Assembly: GCF_002355735.1 (NCBI RefSeq) | Contig: NZ_AP014879.1 | Coordinates: 186,001-250,000, forward strand | Direction of reading: 5' to 3' | Length of the DNA stretch: 64,000 nt | DNA from: Sulfuricaulis limicola | Lineage (GTDB): Bacteria; Pseudomonadota; Gammaproteobacteria; Acidiferrobacterales; Sulfurifustaceae | In this document: positions 52,007-59,961 of the stretch, one piece after another | Numbering within the stretch: the first letter of the stretch is position 1 | How the letters are laid out: each line of letters opens with the position of its first letter | Program-made: the position numbers and the translations under genes | Notes under the pieces: generated by a model | The model's database searches: none | Told to the model about the DNA's origin: nothing | Seen by the model: only the letters and a program-made list of their open reading frames with translations

Positions 52007-52048
52007 TTGACATAGATCAATATCCTGTCCGGGCGACTCCCCTAGATT
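52007..52048 (+). promoter_or_regulatory. FNR-type box and promoter of the fnr-like gene
   Basis: TTGAC-ATAG-ATCAA (52007-52020) is followed, exactly 22 nt later, by a -10-like TAGATT (52043-52048). The box starts one base after the mobA stop. This class II layout upstream of an FNR gene suggests control by DNR or autoregulation. Confidence 0.75.
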
Positions 52049-52102
52049 GAAGCCACCTGTCGCGGCCCCGATCGCGAAGGGGGAGATACCGGTAATCAAG
52101 AT

Positions 52103-52840
52103 ATGGCTACCTGTGCCTGTGAGATCAATGCCTGTGTCCTGTGTGAAGACCGGATTTATTCCGGGCTTTCGAAGGAACAGGTTTGCCACATACGCGAACA
52201 CCTGGTCCGCGAGATGTATGAACCGCACGAGGTGCTGTTCCGCGAGGGTGACGAGGCGACCTCCCTGTTCTCGCTGCGTTCCGGCCAGATCAAGCTCACG
52301 ACCTCGATGCCGGACGGGCGGCAGCAGATTTTGCGGCTCGTGGTCGCGGGCCAGCTGCTGGGCATCGAGACTTTCAAGGCCCAGCGCTACCCGTTCACCG
52401 CCGAGGCGCTCACCGACGTGGTCGCCTGCAAAATCAGCCACAACGACCTGCGGCAAATCCTCGAGTTGAATCCGGCCGTGTCCTTGCGCCTGATCGAGTC
52501 GCTCAGCCAGCAACTGGACCAGGCCGAGTCCCTGATTCGCGATCTCGGGCTGAAGACGTCGCTGGAGAAGGTGTCGAGTTTCCTGTTGTCGCTGATACCG
52601 CAACGCGGCGATCCGGGCGCCGAGCTGCCGCTGCGGCTGTCGCGGCGCGAAATCGCCGAAATGCTCGGCTTGACGGAAGAGACCGTGAGCCGCGTCATGG
52701 CCGACTTCGCGCGCAGGAAAATCATCGGAAGCGGGAAAGGTTACATCCGCATCCTCGACCGCAAGTGGCTCGGGGAGACCGCCGGGGTCAGGAACGATTC
52801 AACCGCCGCCGGACTGCGTGTCGTGGCCGGTCACTCCTGA
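52103..52840 (+). CDS. fnr: FNR-type oxygen-sensing transcription regulator
   Basis: A 245-residue Crp/Fnr protein. The N-terminus is Cys-rich (C4, C6, C11, C14, C28) and a further Cys109 lies in DVVACKISHN, giving the four ligands needed for an oxygen-labile [4Fe-4S] cluster. The sensor fold has LFREGDEATSLFSLRSGQIK. The helix-turn-helix LSRREIAEMLGLTEETVSRV carries the E-x-x-S-R recognition pattern that reads TTGAT. It probably activates anaerobic genes in this region. Confidence 0.93.
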   Translation: MATCACEINACVLCEDRIYSGLSKEQVCHIREHLVREMYEPHEVLFREGDEATSLFSLRSGQIKLTTSMPDGRQQILRLVVAGQLLGIETFKAQRYPFTAEALTDVVACKISHNDLRQILELNPAVSLRLIESLSQQLDQAESLIRDLGLKTSLEKVSSFLLSLIPQRGDPGAELPLRLSRREIAEMLGLTEETVSRVMADFARRKIIGSGKGYIRILDRKWLGETAGVRNDSTAAGLRVVAGHS

Positions 52841-52851
52841 CCCGACTGTCG

Positions 52852-54183
52852 TCAATCGCCGGCCACGGGCAACTGCACCGTCGCCAGGAACCCACCCAGA
52901 ATTTCCGAACGGCCGAAGCTGATCCACCCGCCGTAGTCTGACGCTGTCTGCATCGCGATGGCGAGTCCCAGGCCTTGCCCGGGCGTGGATTCGTCCAGCC
53001 GCGTGCCGCGTTGCGCGAGGGTGGCCAGGCTCTCATCCGGACAGCCGGATCCGTCGTCGTGGACGCGGAGCGTGACGGCACCTTCGTTGATCGCCACCTC
53101 AAGCAGCACTTCGCGCCTGCTCCATTTGCAGGCGTTGTCCAGCAGATTGCCCAGCAGCTCCAGCATGTCCTCGCGGTCCGCCGGAAACGCCACCGCGGCC
53201 GGCATGCGCAGGTTTATCCCGAGCGGTTTGTCGCGATAAAGCGCCTTGAGGGTTTCGACGAGCGCCGGCAACTCCGTGGCAAAATCGAAACGCCGGCCTG
53301 GCAGGGCGGCGCCCGATAGCCGCGCGCGCCTGAGTTCGCGCTCGATGAGGTGTTTCATGGTCCGGAGCTGTTCCGTCATGGCCTGGCGCGTGGCCACGGC
53401 ATCGGTCTTTTCTTCCTCCACCTGGTGTGTCAGCAGCGTGAGCGGTCCCTTCAGGGCGTGTGCGAGATTGCCCAACGCCTGGCGCGAACGCGCCAGGCGT
53501 TGCGTCATTGCCGCGAGCAGGTGGTTGAGTTCCCTGACCAGCGGCGACAGCTCGGCGGGAACCGCTTCATTCAGCCGGGAGACTTCACCCTGCTCCAGTT
53601 GCCTGAGTTCCGTCCGTGTCCGGCGCAACGGACGCAAACCGTGACGCACCAGCCACGCCTGGAGCGCCAGCAACAGCGCCAGCGCGGCGAGCGAGACCAG
53701 CGCGTAGCGGTTGCGGAACTCGCGCATCTCGCCCTCGAGCGGCGCAAGATCCTCGGCAACGGAGATGACAATGCGCCGACCCTGCCATTCGAAAATCCGT
53801 GCATGCATGATCAGGGATTGCGCTTGTGGTCCGGGGACGTGTTGCGTCAGCGTTCCGCTCGCGGTCCCGGAAACGGCAGGCAGATCCTGATCCCACAGGG
53901 AGCGCGAGCGCAGCGTCTGATTGCCGGAGTCGATGCGGTAATAGCTGCCCGAAAAGGGCTGCCGGTAAATCTTCTCGATGCGATCCGGCGCGAGCTGCAA
54001 GCGTCCGGCGGTATCGAAGGAAATGCCGGTGAGGAGATTTTCGATGTTGTGCTCCATGTGCACCTTGAAGCCTGACTCGCTCAGGTGACGCAAGGTCACT
54101 GATACCACCAGCCACTGCAGGGAGAACACCGCCACGAGACTGACGGCGAGGCTGACACCGAGATATTTCTGGATCGAGCGCAT
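52852..54183 (-). CDS. Two-component sensor histidine kinase (PhoQ-like)
   Basis: A 443-residue membrane kinase: TM1 about 8-30, a periplasmic sensor domain (32-158), TM2 about 162-180, HAMP, then the H-box LGNLAHALKGPLTLL with phospho-His242. The ATPase part has LGNLLDNACKWS, VHDDGSGCP and GQGLGLAIAMQTASDYGGWI. The sensor and H-box style fit PhoQ-like kinases. The signal is unknown. The start overlaps the regulator stop by one base; with the PepSY and cytochrome b561 genes it forms an envelope-stress-type operon. Confidence 0.92.
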   Translation of the reverse strand: MRSIQKYLGVSLAVSLVAVFSLQWLVVSVTLRHLSESGFKVHMEHNIENLLTGISFDTAGRLQLAPDRIEKIYRQPFSGSYYRIDSGNQTLRSRSLWDQDLPAVSGTASGTLTQHVPGPQAQSLIMHARIFEWQGRRIVISVAEDLAPLEGEMREFRNRYALVSLAALALLLALQAWLVRHGLRPLRRTRTELRQLEQGEVSRLNEAVPAELSPLVRELNHLLAAMTQRLARSRQALGNLAHALKGPLTLLTHQVEEEKTDAVATRQAMTEQLRTMKHLIERELRRARLSGAALPGRRFDFATELPALVETLKALYRDKPLGINLRMPAAVAFPADREDMLELLGNLLDNACKWSRREVLLEVAINEGAVTLRVHDDGSGCPDESLATLAQRGTRLDESTPGQGLGLAIAMQTASDYGGWISFGRSEILGGFLATVQLPVAGD

Positions 54184-54845
54184 CAGGATTTGGCGCCGAA
54201 GACATACCCCTGGCCGCGCCGGGTTTGAATCACGCCGGGATCGAGTTTTTCCCGCAACCGGCGTATGTATACCTCGATCACGTTGCTGTCGCGCTCCGAG
54301 TCGAAATCGTACACGTGTTCGGTGAGCTCGGTTTTGGAAAGGATTTTCCCCGGATGCAGCATGAAGTAGCGCAGCAGGCGGAATTCCGTGCCCGTCAGTT
54401 CGACGGTTTTCCCGTTGTACGTGACCGTCTGGCGTTCCTCGTCGAGCGCGAGGTCAGCCGTGCGGATGCCGCCTTTCGGTTCGCCGTGCCGGCGACGGAT
54501 GATGGCGCCGACCCGCGCGATCAGCTCTTCGACATGGAACGGTTTGGCGAGATAGTCGTCCGCCCCGGCCTTGAAACCGTCCACCTTTTCCTGCCAGGTG
54601 TCGCGCGCGGTCAGGATGATGACGGGCATGGTCCTGCCGCGCGTGCGCCAGTGCTTCAGTACCTCAAGCCCCGGACGCCGCGGCAGTCCGAGGTCGAGCA
54701 CCACGGCGTCATAGGACTCGCTGTTGCCGAGGTGTTCGGCGTCCTCGCCGTTATCGGCGGTGTCGACGGCGTAACCGGCGCGCTCCAGCGCCTGTTCCAG
54801 GCTGGCGCACAGTGCCGCGTCGTCTTCCACCACCAGCAGTCGCAC
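54183..54845 (-). CDS. OmpR/PhoP-family response regulator
   Basis: A 220-residue regulator. Receiver domain with acidic pair 8-9, phospho-Asp51 (AVVLDLGLPRRPGLEVL), Thr in IILTARDTW and Lys in DYLAKPFHVEEL. The winged-helix output domain is intact (ELTGTEFRLLRYFMLHPGKI, SERDSNVIEVYIRRLREKLD). It pairs with the kinase gene that overlaps it. Confidence 0.95.
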   Translation of the reverse strand: MRLLVVEDDAALCASLEQALERAGYAVDTADNGEDAEHLGNSESYDAVVLDLGLPRRPGLEVLKHWRTRGRTMPVIILTARDTWQEKVDGFKAGADDYLAKPFHVEELIARVGAIIRRRHGEPKGGIRTADLALDEERQTVTYNGKTVELTGTEFRLLRYFMLHPGKILSKTELTEHVYDFDSERDSNVIEVYIRRLREKLDPGVIQTRRGQGYVFGAKS

Positions 54846-54846
54846 C

Positions 54847-55152
54847 TTACTTTTCCCGTTTTGCCTTCAGCAATTCCCCGCTTTTGGCATCGTATTCCAG
54901 TTCATGCACCACGCCTTTTTCATCCACGACCTTCACTTCATAGACATAGCGCCGGGATTCTCTTTCCAGCTCGGTTTCCACGATGCGTCCGGGTTGATGC
55001 TGCCGCACCTTTTCCAGTATCTGCTCCAGCGGCTGGATGTCGCCGGCTTCCCGGAGTTTCCTGGCCTCATCCTGGCTTTCACCGGCGAAGCCGGATGTGG
55101 CGCCGGCCAGCAGAACGGCAACGGCGAGGAATGCCATGGCCGGTGTTTTCAT
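54847..55152 (-). CDS. Exported PepSY-domain protein
   Basis: 101 residues from the ATG at 55152 (AGGAG 7 nt upstream); the longer open frame is an artefact of the repeat upstream. A signal peptide (1-23) is followed by one PepSY domain (DIQPLEQILEKVRQHQPGRI, VYEVKVVDEKGVVHELEYDA). Such proteins are commonly encoded with PhoP/PhoQ-like systems and cytochrome b561. It ends one base before the regulator start. Confidence 0.9.
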   Translation of the reverse strand: MKTPAMAFLAVAVLLAGATSGFAGESQDEARKLREAGDIQPLEQILEKVRQHQPGRIVETELERESRRYVYEVKVVDEKGVVHELEYDAKSGELLKAKREK

Positions 55153-55210
55153 GGTAATACTCCTTTCAGCGTAATGGAAATTAGCGCCCAGTGCCCGGGG
55201 CGAACGGGCG

Positions 55211-55331
55211 ACTCCCTTCCGAGGCGAAGCTCCTTCGAAGGGAGTACGCCGGGCCGCCACAAGAAACCAAGTTCCTTGAGTCGCACCGGCCGCCACCGCC
55301 GAAAGAGCTGTCGCCTCGGGCGGTGGCGGCC
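55211..55331. repeat. Two GC-rich inverted repeats in the PepSY-cytochrome b561 gap
   Basis: ACTCCCTTC (55211-55219) pairs with GAAGGGAGT (55237-55245); GGCCGCCACCGCC (55288-55300) pairs perfectly with GGCGGTGGCGGCC (55319-55331) over 13 bp with an 18-nt loop. They lie in a 272-nt gap without a gene. Confidence 0.75.
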
Positions 55332-55424
55332 CCTTCGCAATGGGCGCATGTAGCCGCAAAGAACTCTGTTTGGTTTGGCACTATTACCGCTGTTTCCGAT
55401 GAGCTGTGTCACGGGCTTCGGCGG

Positions 55425-56066
55425 CTAGGCGCGCTTGCGTCCGGTGAACATGGCGCGCACCAGATTTTCCCGGTGCATCAGGCTGCCGACGATCACGCCG
55501 GCGATGTGCAGCGCGACCAGCAGCAGTGTCAGGTTGGCGAAGAACTCGTGCAGCTCTTCCCAGATTTCTCCGTTGCCCCCGTCTTTCTCGTCATCATCAT
55601 CGGCCACGGCTTTGGCGATTATCCCGGGCATGGTGACCTCGGCCCCGGCCGCGAGCGAGGCGAAGAGCCCGGTGCCCTTTTCCGTGTCCTGCAGGGCGAG
55701 GCCGGTGACGCCGGTGACAAGCAATGACACCAGCAATGCGATAATCATCATGCCACCCAAAGGGTTATGCCCAGGATAGTGTTTGGGATTTCCGCTCAGC
55801 ATTTCCCGGGCGTAGCCCAGCACGGTGGAAGGGCGGTAGACAAAATCACTGAAACGCGCGTAACGTGTGCCGACGAAGCCCCAGACGATGCGCACAAGAA
55901 CCAGGCCGATGACGGCGTACCCGGCCAGCTCGTGCAGGCGTGATTCCTCGTCGCCGGTGAGCCAGGCGATGGCAAAGGCCGTCACCAGCGACCAGTGGAA
56001 CAAACGCACCAGCGGGTCCCAGACCTTCACGGTCGCCGGGGCTGACGGGGTTTCGGGAAGGTTCAT
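55425..56066 (-). CDS. Cytochrome b561-type membrane protein
   Basis: A 213-residue protein with four helices. Haem-ligand histidines are expected in RLFHWSLVTAF, ESRLHELAGYAVI and LVALHIAGVIVGSLMHRENL; a periplasmic Asp/Glu-rich loop (ADDDDEKDGGN) lies between helices 3 and 4. It resembles Ni/Fe-hydrogenase-type b cytochromes. It probably passes electrons from quinol; the partner could be the adjacent exported protein. Confidence 0.9.
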   Translation of the reverse strand: MNLPETPSAPATVKVWDPLVRLFHWSLVTAFAIAWLTGDEESRLHELAGYAVIGLVLVRIVWGFVGTRYARFSDFVYRPSTVLGYAREMLSGNPKHYPGHNPLGGMMIIALLVSLLVTGVTGLALQDTEKGTGLFASLAAGAEVTMPGIIAKAVADDDDEKDGGNGEIWEELHEFFANLTLLLVALHIAGVIVGSLMHRENLVRAMFTGRKRA

Positions 56067-56224
56067 GACGGCCTCCTCAGGCAGGGTTATCGGTTGTCGC
56101 CGTGAATGCTAGCAACCAAAGCTGAAACCAAACTGAAAGGCGCGGAACGACGGGGCTGTGTTACCCTTGGGACGGAGATAGGGCGGCCGCACTCGAGCAA
56201 TACATACGATTTTCAGGAGCCACC

Positions 56225-56623
56225 ATGCCGGAACTGTCCGAAAAGCAGCTGCAAGACTTTGCGTCGCGCCTGAGAGACCGGCGCGAGGAGCTGCGCGAGA
56301 TCATCCATCGCGAACTGGCCAGCTCGACGCAGGAAGACTACACCGAGCTCGCCGGCATGGTGCACGACGCCGGGGATGAGTCTTTTGCGGAATTGCTGCG
56401 CGGCATCAACCTGACCACGCGCGCCCGCGAGCTCGATGAAATCCGCGACGTGGAGGCCGCGCTCGAGCGCATCAAGAACGGCATTTACGGCACCTGTACC
56501 GATTGCAACGACAGCATCGCCCTCGACCGTCTCAACGCCTATCCGACGGCGAAACGCTGCATCAACTGCCAGAGCCGGCACGAAAACCGCCGGGGCGGGC
56601 GCGACGCCACGCCCAGTCTTTAA
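56225..56623 (+). CDS. DksA/TraR-family zinc-finger protein
   Basis: A 132-residue protein with a helical hairpin (1-75) and a C4 zinc finger C91-x2-C94-x17-C112-x2-C115 (CTDCNDSIALDRL, AKRCINCQ). DksA relatives bind the RNA polymerase secondary channel; the hairpin tip here lacks the canonical Asp pair in the DksA spacing, so the role could differ. It is monocistronic. Confidence 0.9.
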   Translation: MPELSEKQLQDFASRLRDRREELREIIHRELASSTQEDYTELAGMVHDAGDESFAELLRGINLTTRARELDEIRDVEAALERIKNGIYGTCTDCNDSIALDRLNAYPTAKRCINCQSRHENRRGGRDATPSL

Positions 56624-56650
56624 TCATTCGCACTGATTTTGTTTAGAACT

Positions 56651-56731
56651 GTAGGGCGCAATAAGCGCAGCGCATTGCGCCGCATGTAATCTGCATCCGG
56701 CGCATTACGGCTGTCGCCTAATGCGCCCTAC
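56651..56731. repeat. Extragenic palindrome GTAGGGCGCA ... TGCGCCCTAC
   Basis: A 10-bp perfect terminal inverted repeat (56651-56660/56722-56731) with further GCGCAT-type symmetry inside. It lies between convergent dksA-like and nitronate monooxygenase genes. A common repeat type in proteobacterial genomes. Confidence 0.75.
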
Positions 56732-56744
56732 GGGTTGACTGTGC

Positions 56745-57908
56745 TCAGATAGCGGCACCGGCCGAACGCCCGGTCAGCAGGACTTCCAGCAGCTCGCGCA
56801 CCTTGCGTATCTCCGCGCCGAAGGGCAGCGATTCCGAACCGCGGAAGAACAGGCCCTGCTGAATGTTGCCGCGCTGCGCCGCCGCCAGCTGGGTTTCGAT
56901 GCAGAACTGGCCGGCATGGGGATTGCCGTCCTTGAAGCCGCAATGCGCCAGGCACTCGAGCCGGCTCGGGCACTGGGAGCATTCGGGGGTCGCCCTGGCC
57001 CGCAGTTTTTCTTCCTTCGCCAGGTAGTTTTTCAGCCACGGTGTCAGCACCGCGCGCGCCGGCAGCCCGGCGGCGCTCATGAACGTGACGATCTCTTCCG
57101 GTTTCGCTTCGGCCAGCACCTTCTTGAAGTTGGGATGGGCGTCGCATTCCTCGGTGACGGCGAACGGCGTGCCGATCTGGGCGCCGGCGGCGCCCATGTC
57201 GAACAGTTCCTTGAGCTTCTGGAATGAATTGACGCCGCCCGCGGGTATCAATGGAATGCTGCCAAGCGCGATGCCCAGCTCCTGGAACACACGCCGGATT
57301 TCCTCCAGCACGCGCCCGAAGTCGAATTTCGGATCGTTCACTTCTTCCATGCGCGTGGCGCCGAGATGGCCGCCGGCGTAGCGCGGGTGCTCGATGACGA
57401 TGGCGTCCGGCAGCCGCCCCTTGCGCATCCATTTCTTCAGCACCGCGCGCACGCCGCGTTCTTCCGAAAGGATCGGGATCAGGGAGACGTTTTTGAATTT
57501 TTCCGTGAGCTCGGGCAGGTCGAACGGCAGTCCGGCGCCCGAGATGATGGCGTTGGCGCCGCTCTTGCAGGCCTGCACCACCAGCTCGGCGTAATTCGAC
57601 AGCGCGCGCATCACGTTCACCGCCACGAAGCCGTCCGGCGCGATCTCGTGTGCGGCGCGGATCTCGCGGTCGAGCGCCTCGATGTTGGCGGCGCTGTGGA
57701 CTACCGGGTCGTGGCATTTGCGCAGGCGCTGCATGATGTCCGGATACAGGCGCCGCAGGTCGACGCTGGCGATGGTGCCGACGGCGCCTTCCTTTGCGAC
57801 CGCGCCCGCCAGGCGGTGTCCGGAAATGCCCACGCCCATGCCGCCCTGGATGATGGGAAGCAGCTGACGCCCACGGATCGTGAGCAGAGGGAAGGAAGTT
57901 GGGATCAT
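56745..57908 (-). CDS. Nitronate monooxygenase-family flavoprotein
   Basis: 387 residues from ATG 57908; the frame also has an upstream TTG at 57926. A TIM-barrel FMN enzyme: LPIIQGGMGVGISGHRLAGA, GFVAVNVM, ANAIISGAGLPFDLPEL, IPAGGVNSFQKLKELFDMGA and AGAQIGTPFAVTEE. A Cys-rich C-terminal part (CSQCPSRLECLAHCG, then GQFCIE) may bind an Fe-S cluster or zinc. It oxidises nitronates in its family. An FNR-type box lies upstream. Confidence 0.87.
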   Translation of the reverse strand: MIPTSFPLLTIRGRQLLPIIQGGMGVGISGHRLAGAVAKEGAVGTIASVDLRRLYPDIMQRLRKCHDPVVHSAANIEALDREIRAAHEIAPDGFVAVNVMRALSNYAELVVQACKSGANAIISGAGLPFDLPELTEKFKNVSLIPILSEERGVRAVLKKWMRKGRLPDAIVIEHPRYAGGHLGATRMEEVNDPKFDFGRVLEEIRRVFQELGIALGSIPLIPAGGVNSFQKLKELFDMGAAGAQIGTPFAVTEECDAHPNFKKVLAEAKPEEIVTFMSAAGLPARAVLTPWLKNYLAKEEKLRARATPECSQCPSRLECLAHCGFKDGNPHAGQFCIETQLAAAQRGNIQQGLFFRGSESLPFGAEIRKVRELLEVLLTGRSAGAAI

Positions 57909-57955
57909 GGGCCGGGTCTGATGCAACAGGCTAACCGGTTGCGCGCGGAAAAGTG

Positions 57956-57969
57956 TTGATCAAGGTCAA
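57956..57969 (-). promoter_or_regulatory. FNR/DNR-type box TTGAC-CTTG-ATCAA
   Basis: Read towards the nitronate monooxygenase gene on the minus strand. A weak -10-like TAGCCT lies exactly 22 nt after it. The start would fall about 12 nt before the ATG at 57908, giving a very short leader. Confidence 0.65.
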
Positions 57970-58012
57970 CTCGCAGCCGGATCACGGACGCGCAGCAGGT
58001 TTTGAGACAGCT

Positions 58013-58408
58013 TCAGCCGATATAAGGCAACACCTGTCGCGTCAGCGCCACCAGGACGATATAAAGGAATATGGCCAGCGCCACGAGCCAGGCGGTGACG
58101 CGGATCTGCTTCGTTTTCCCGTATTTCAGGCCGACAGCGCCGACGACGATATAGGCGATAAGCGCCAGCACCTTGGCCGTGAGCCAGCCGTGCACGAAGG
58201 GGTATTGCCGGATCAGCCACGCCAGCAGAATGGCCGAAACCAGCAGCGTCGTATCAATAATATGCGGCAGCACCCGCACCCATGTCTTATGCAGCCAGGG
58301 CGATTCGCGGATCATCCAGATGCCGCGGATGAAAAAGCCGGCGCCGGAAAGCACGACGCAGGTGACGTGCACGTGCTTGAGCAGCGACCACATCGATTCC
58401 AGGTTCAT
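58013..58408 (-). CDS. SirB2-like membrane protein
   Basis: 131 residues from ATG 58408 (MNLESMWSLL); the longer frame begins inside nnrS. Four helices with the SirB motif: HVTCVVLSGAGFFIRGIWM, RVLPHIIDTTLLVSAILLAW and KVLALIAYIVVGAVGLKYG. The His in LPHIIDT is conserved. Found beside nnrS and nitrogen-oxide genes in many genomes. Function unclear. It starts 3 nt after the nnrS stop. Confidence 0.87.
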   Translation of the reverse strand: MNLESMWSLLKHVHVTCVVLSGAGFFIRGIWMIRESPWLHKTWVRVLPHIIDTTLLVSAILLAWLIRQYPFVHGWLTAKVLALIAYIVVGAVGLKYGKTKQIRVTAWLVALAIFLYIVLVALTRQVLPYIG

Positions 58409-58410
58409 GG

Positions 58411-59652
58411 TTATCCCGATTTCCCGTCCACGCGCCGGCGCACGTACATCGGTGCGTACAGCCAGGCCCACAGCAGGAAGGATAGCAGCCAGGTCGTCGC
58501 CGCCAAACCGTTCAAAACACTGCCCGCCGTGCCGGGCGTGAATTCCGCGGCGATGCGCAGCACGGCGGCGATATTGACTCCGAACAGCACGCGCCAGGTG
58601 AGATCATCGGCCTCGAGCGCGCGGCCGGAATGGCCGAGCGTGACGCGCGAGGCCATGGCCACCACCATGCCGGTGAAGAAGCCGATGCCCAGCGCGTGCA
58701 GCGGCACGCGCCCCAGATGGTCAGTGCCGGTGACGAGCAGTGCCAGGCTTTGCACCGCGTAGAGCGTCATGCCGATGCCGAGCCACAGGAAAGCGATATG
58801 CAACATGGCCAACAGCCGCGCATGGAAGCTGCGGCGGAACTGCCAGACCCAGGAGTGATGCAGCGCCGCTGCCGCCAACGGCGCATCCGCGAGGAAGCGC
58901 CACGCCGGCAGGCCGGCGATCTCGAACGCCGTGTGCGCCACGACGCAGATCACCATCACCGGCGGCCCCCAGGCGGGGCGCACCATCAGGTAATTCATGA
59001 GCGCGCTCTGGCTGAAGAACGGGATCATGCGATGCGCCACCAGAAACACCACCGGCAGCAGAAACAGCCACAGTCCGGTCTCGCGCGCCAGCTGGAACGC
59101 CAGCGGCGACCGGGTCACGACACCTGCCAGGAAGCACGCAATGCCGACCGCGCCGGCGGCGAGCGCGAGATTGAGCAGACGCTCGTGCGGGCCGCGTTTG
59201 GGCGCCTGGCGGTAGACCGTGAACAGGGAGTAGAGCGCCACCACCCATCCCGCCAGTTGCAGTACCAGCGCCAACGCCACGAGCAGAGAAGAAATGAACA
59301 GGCCCGCGTAAAACAAAACCATCCCCGTTACGAGAAGAATGAAGACGGAGACGTATTGCGTGGCCGGTATGATCGCTCCGCCCATCCAGCGCGGGTAAAC
59401 CGTGAACAGGAATCCGAAAATGAAAAACGGGAACAGCCCGAACAGCATCAGAAACACATGCACCGAAGTGGAGGACAGTACGAGCGGCAGGGGTGGCCAC
59501 CAACCCACGCGTGCGAGCAGTTCCGTGAGCCAGAACAGCATGATCAGGACCGTCTGGAGCACGCCGGGGAGGAACATCATCCGGTGCGGGGCGGCGGCGA
59601 ATACCCGCCAGAAGCCCGGTTCCGGGCTGGCTGCTGAAGCTGATGGAGGCAT
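58411..59652 (-). CDS. nnrS: NnrS-family haem-copper membrane protein
   Basis: A 413-residue protein with about 12 membrane helices: RVFAAAPHRMMFLPGVLQTV near the start, FTVYPRWMGGAIIP, VFLVAHRMIPFFSQSALM, LPLHALGIGFFTGMVVAMAS and VTLGHSGRALEADD with the conserved His residues. NnrS is induced by nitric oxide and protects cells from nitrosative stress, especially iron-nitrosyl formation. AGGA lies 7 nt before the ATG and an FNR-type box is 57 nt upstream. Confidence 0.94.
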   Translation of the reverse strand: MPPSASAASPEPGFWRVFAAAPHRMMFLPGVLQTVLIMLFWLTELLARVGWWPPLPLVLSSTSVHVFLMLFGLFPFFIFGFLFTVYPRWMGGAIIPATQYVSVFILLVTGMVLFYAGLFISSLLVALALVLQLAGWVVALYSLFTVYRQAPKRGPHERLLNLALAAGAVGIACFLAGVVTRSPLAFQLARETGLWLFLLPVVFLVAHRMIPFFSQSALMNYLMVRPAWGPPVMVICVVAHTAFEIAGLPAWRFLADAPLAAAALHHSWVWQFRRSFHARLLAMLHIAFLWLGIGMTLYAVQSLALLVTGTDHLGRVPLHALGIGFFTGMVVAMASRVTLGHSGRALEADDLTWRVLFGVNIAAVLRIAAEFTPGTAGSVLNGLAATTWLLSFLLWAWLYAPMYVRRRVDGKSG

Positions 59653-59709
59653 GATCGATCCTGTGTTATTGGCCGCGGGTTTTTTAGCAATGCCGGCGCC
59701 CGCGGGGCA

Positions 59710-59723
59710 TTGATGAAAATCAA
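59710..59723 (-). promoter_or_regulatory. FNR-type box TTGAT-N4-ATCAA upstream of nnrS
   Basis: A perfect consensus palindrome. A -10-like CTAAAA begins exactly 22 nt after the box on the minus strand, then a roughly 23-nt leader reaches the nnrS ATG: a textbook class II FNR/DNR promoter. Confidence 0.78.
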
Positions 59724-59961
59724 GGGTGGCGCGGCGCTTTCGTTAAGTTACCGCAAAACCGGGTGAAAAACCCCGGCGCCTGAGAAATTTCATGCCTGAT
59801 CAACTATAAATTGGATATGGAAAGTAAGGTTTATCGCATTATGATTTCCCTGGAACAGGGGACATAACAGAAAACTGCCACGGCCGGCAGCACTGACAAC
59901 GAAACGGCAATCGCGTCATGCTGATTGGCGCGCGACGGCCAGTTGCGGAGAGCGGGGGCGC
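59724..59961. other. Intergenic region upstream of the GGDEF/EAL gene
   Basis: Between the nnrS promoter and the next gene. It holds AT-rich stretches (ATAAATTGGATATGG near 59807, TTATGATTTCC near 59838) that could contain the promoter, and no convincing ORF, repeat or RNA gene. Confidence 0.6.

Noticed and set aside
55153-55359. N-terminal extension of the PepSY gene
   Set aside because: It lies in palindromic repeat sequence; the signal peptide begins at the ATG at 55152, which has a good AGGAG site.
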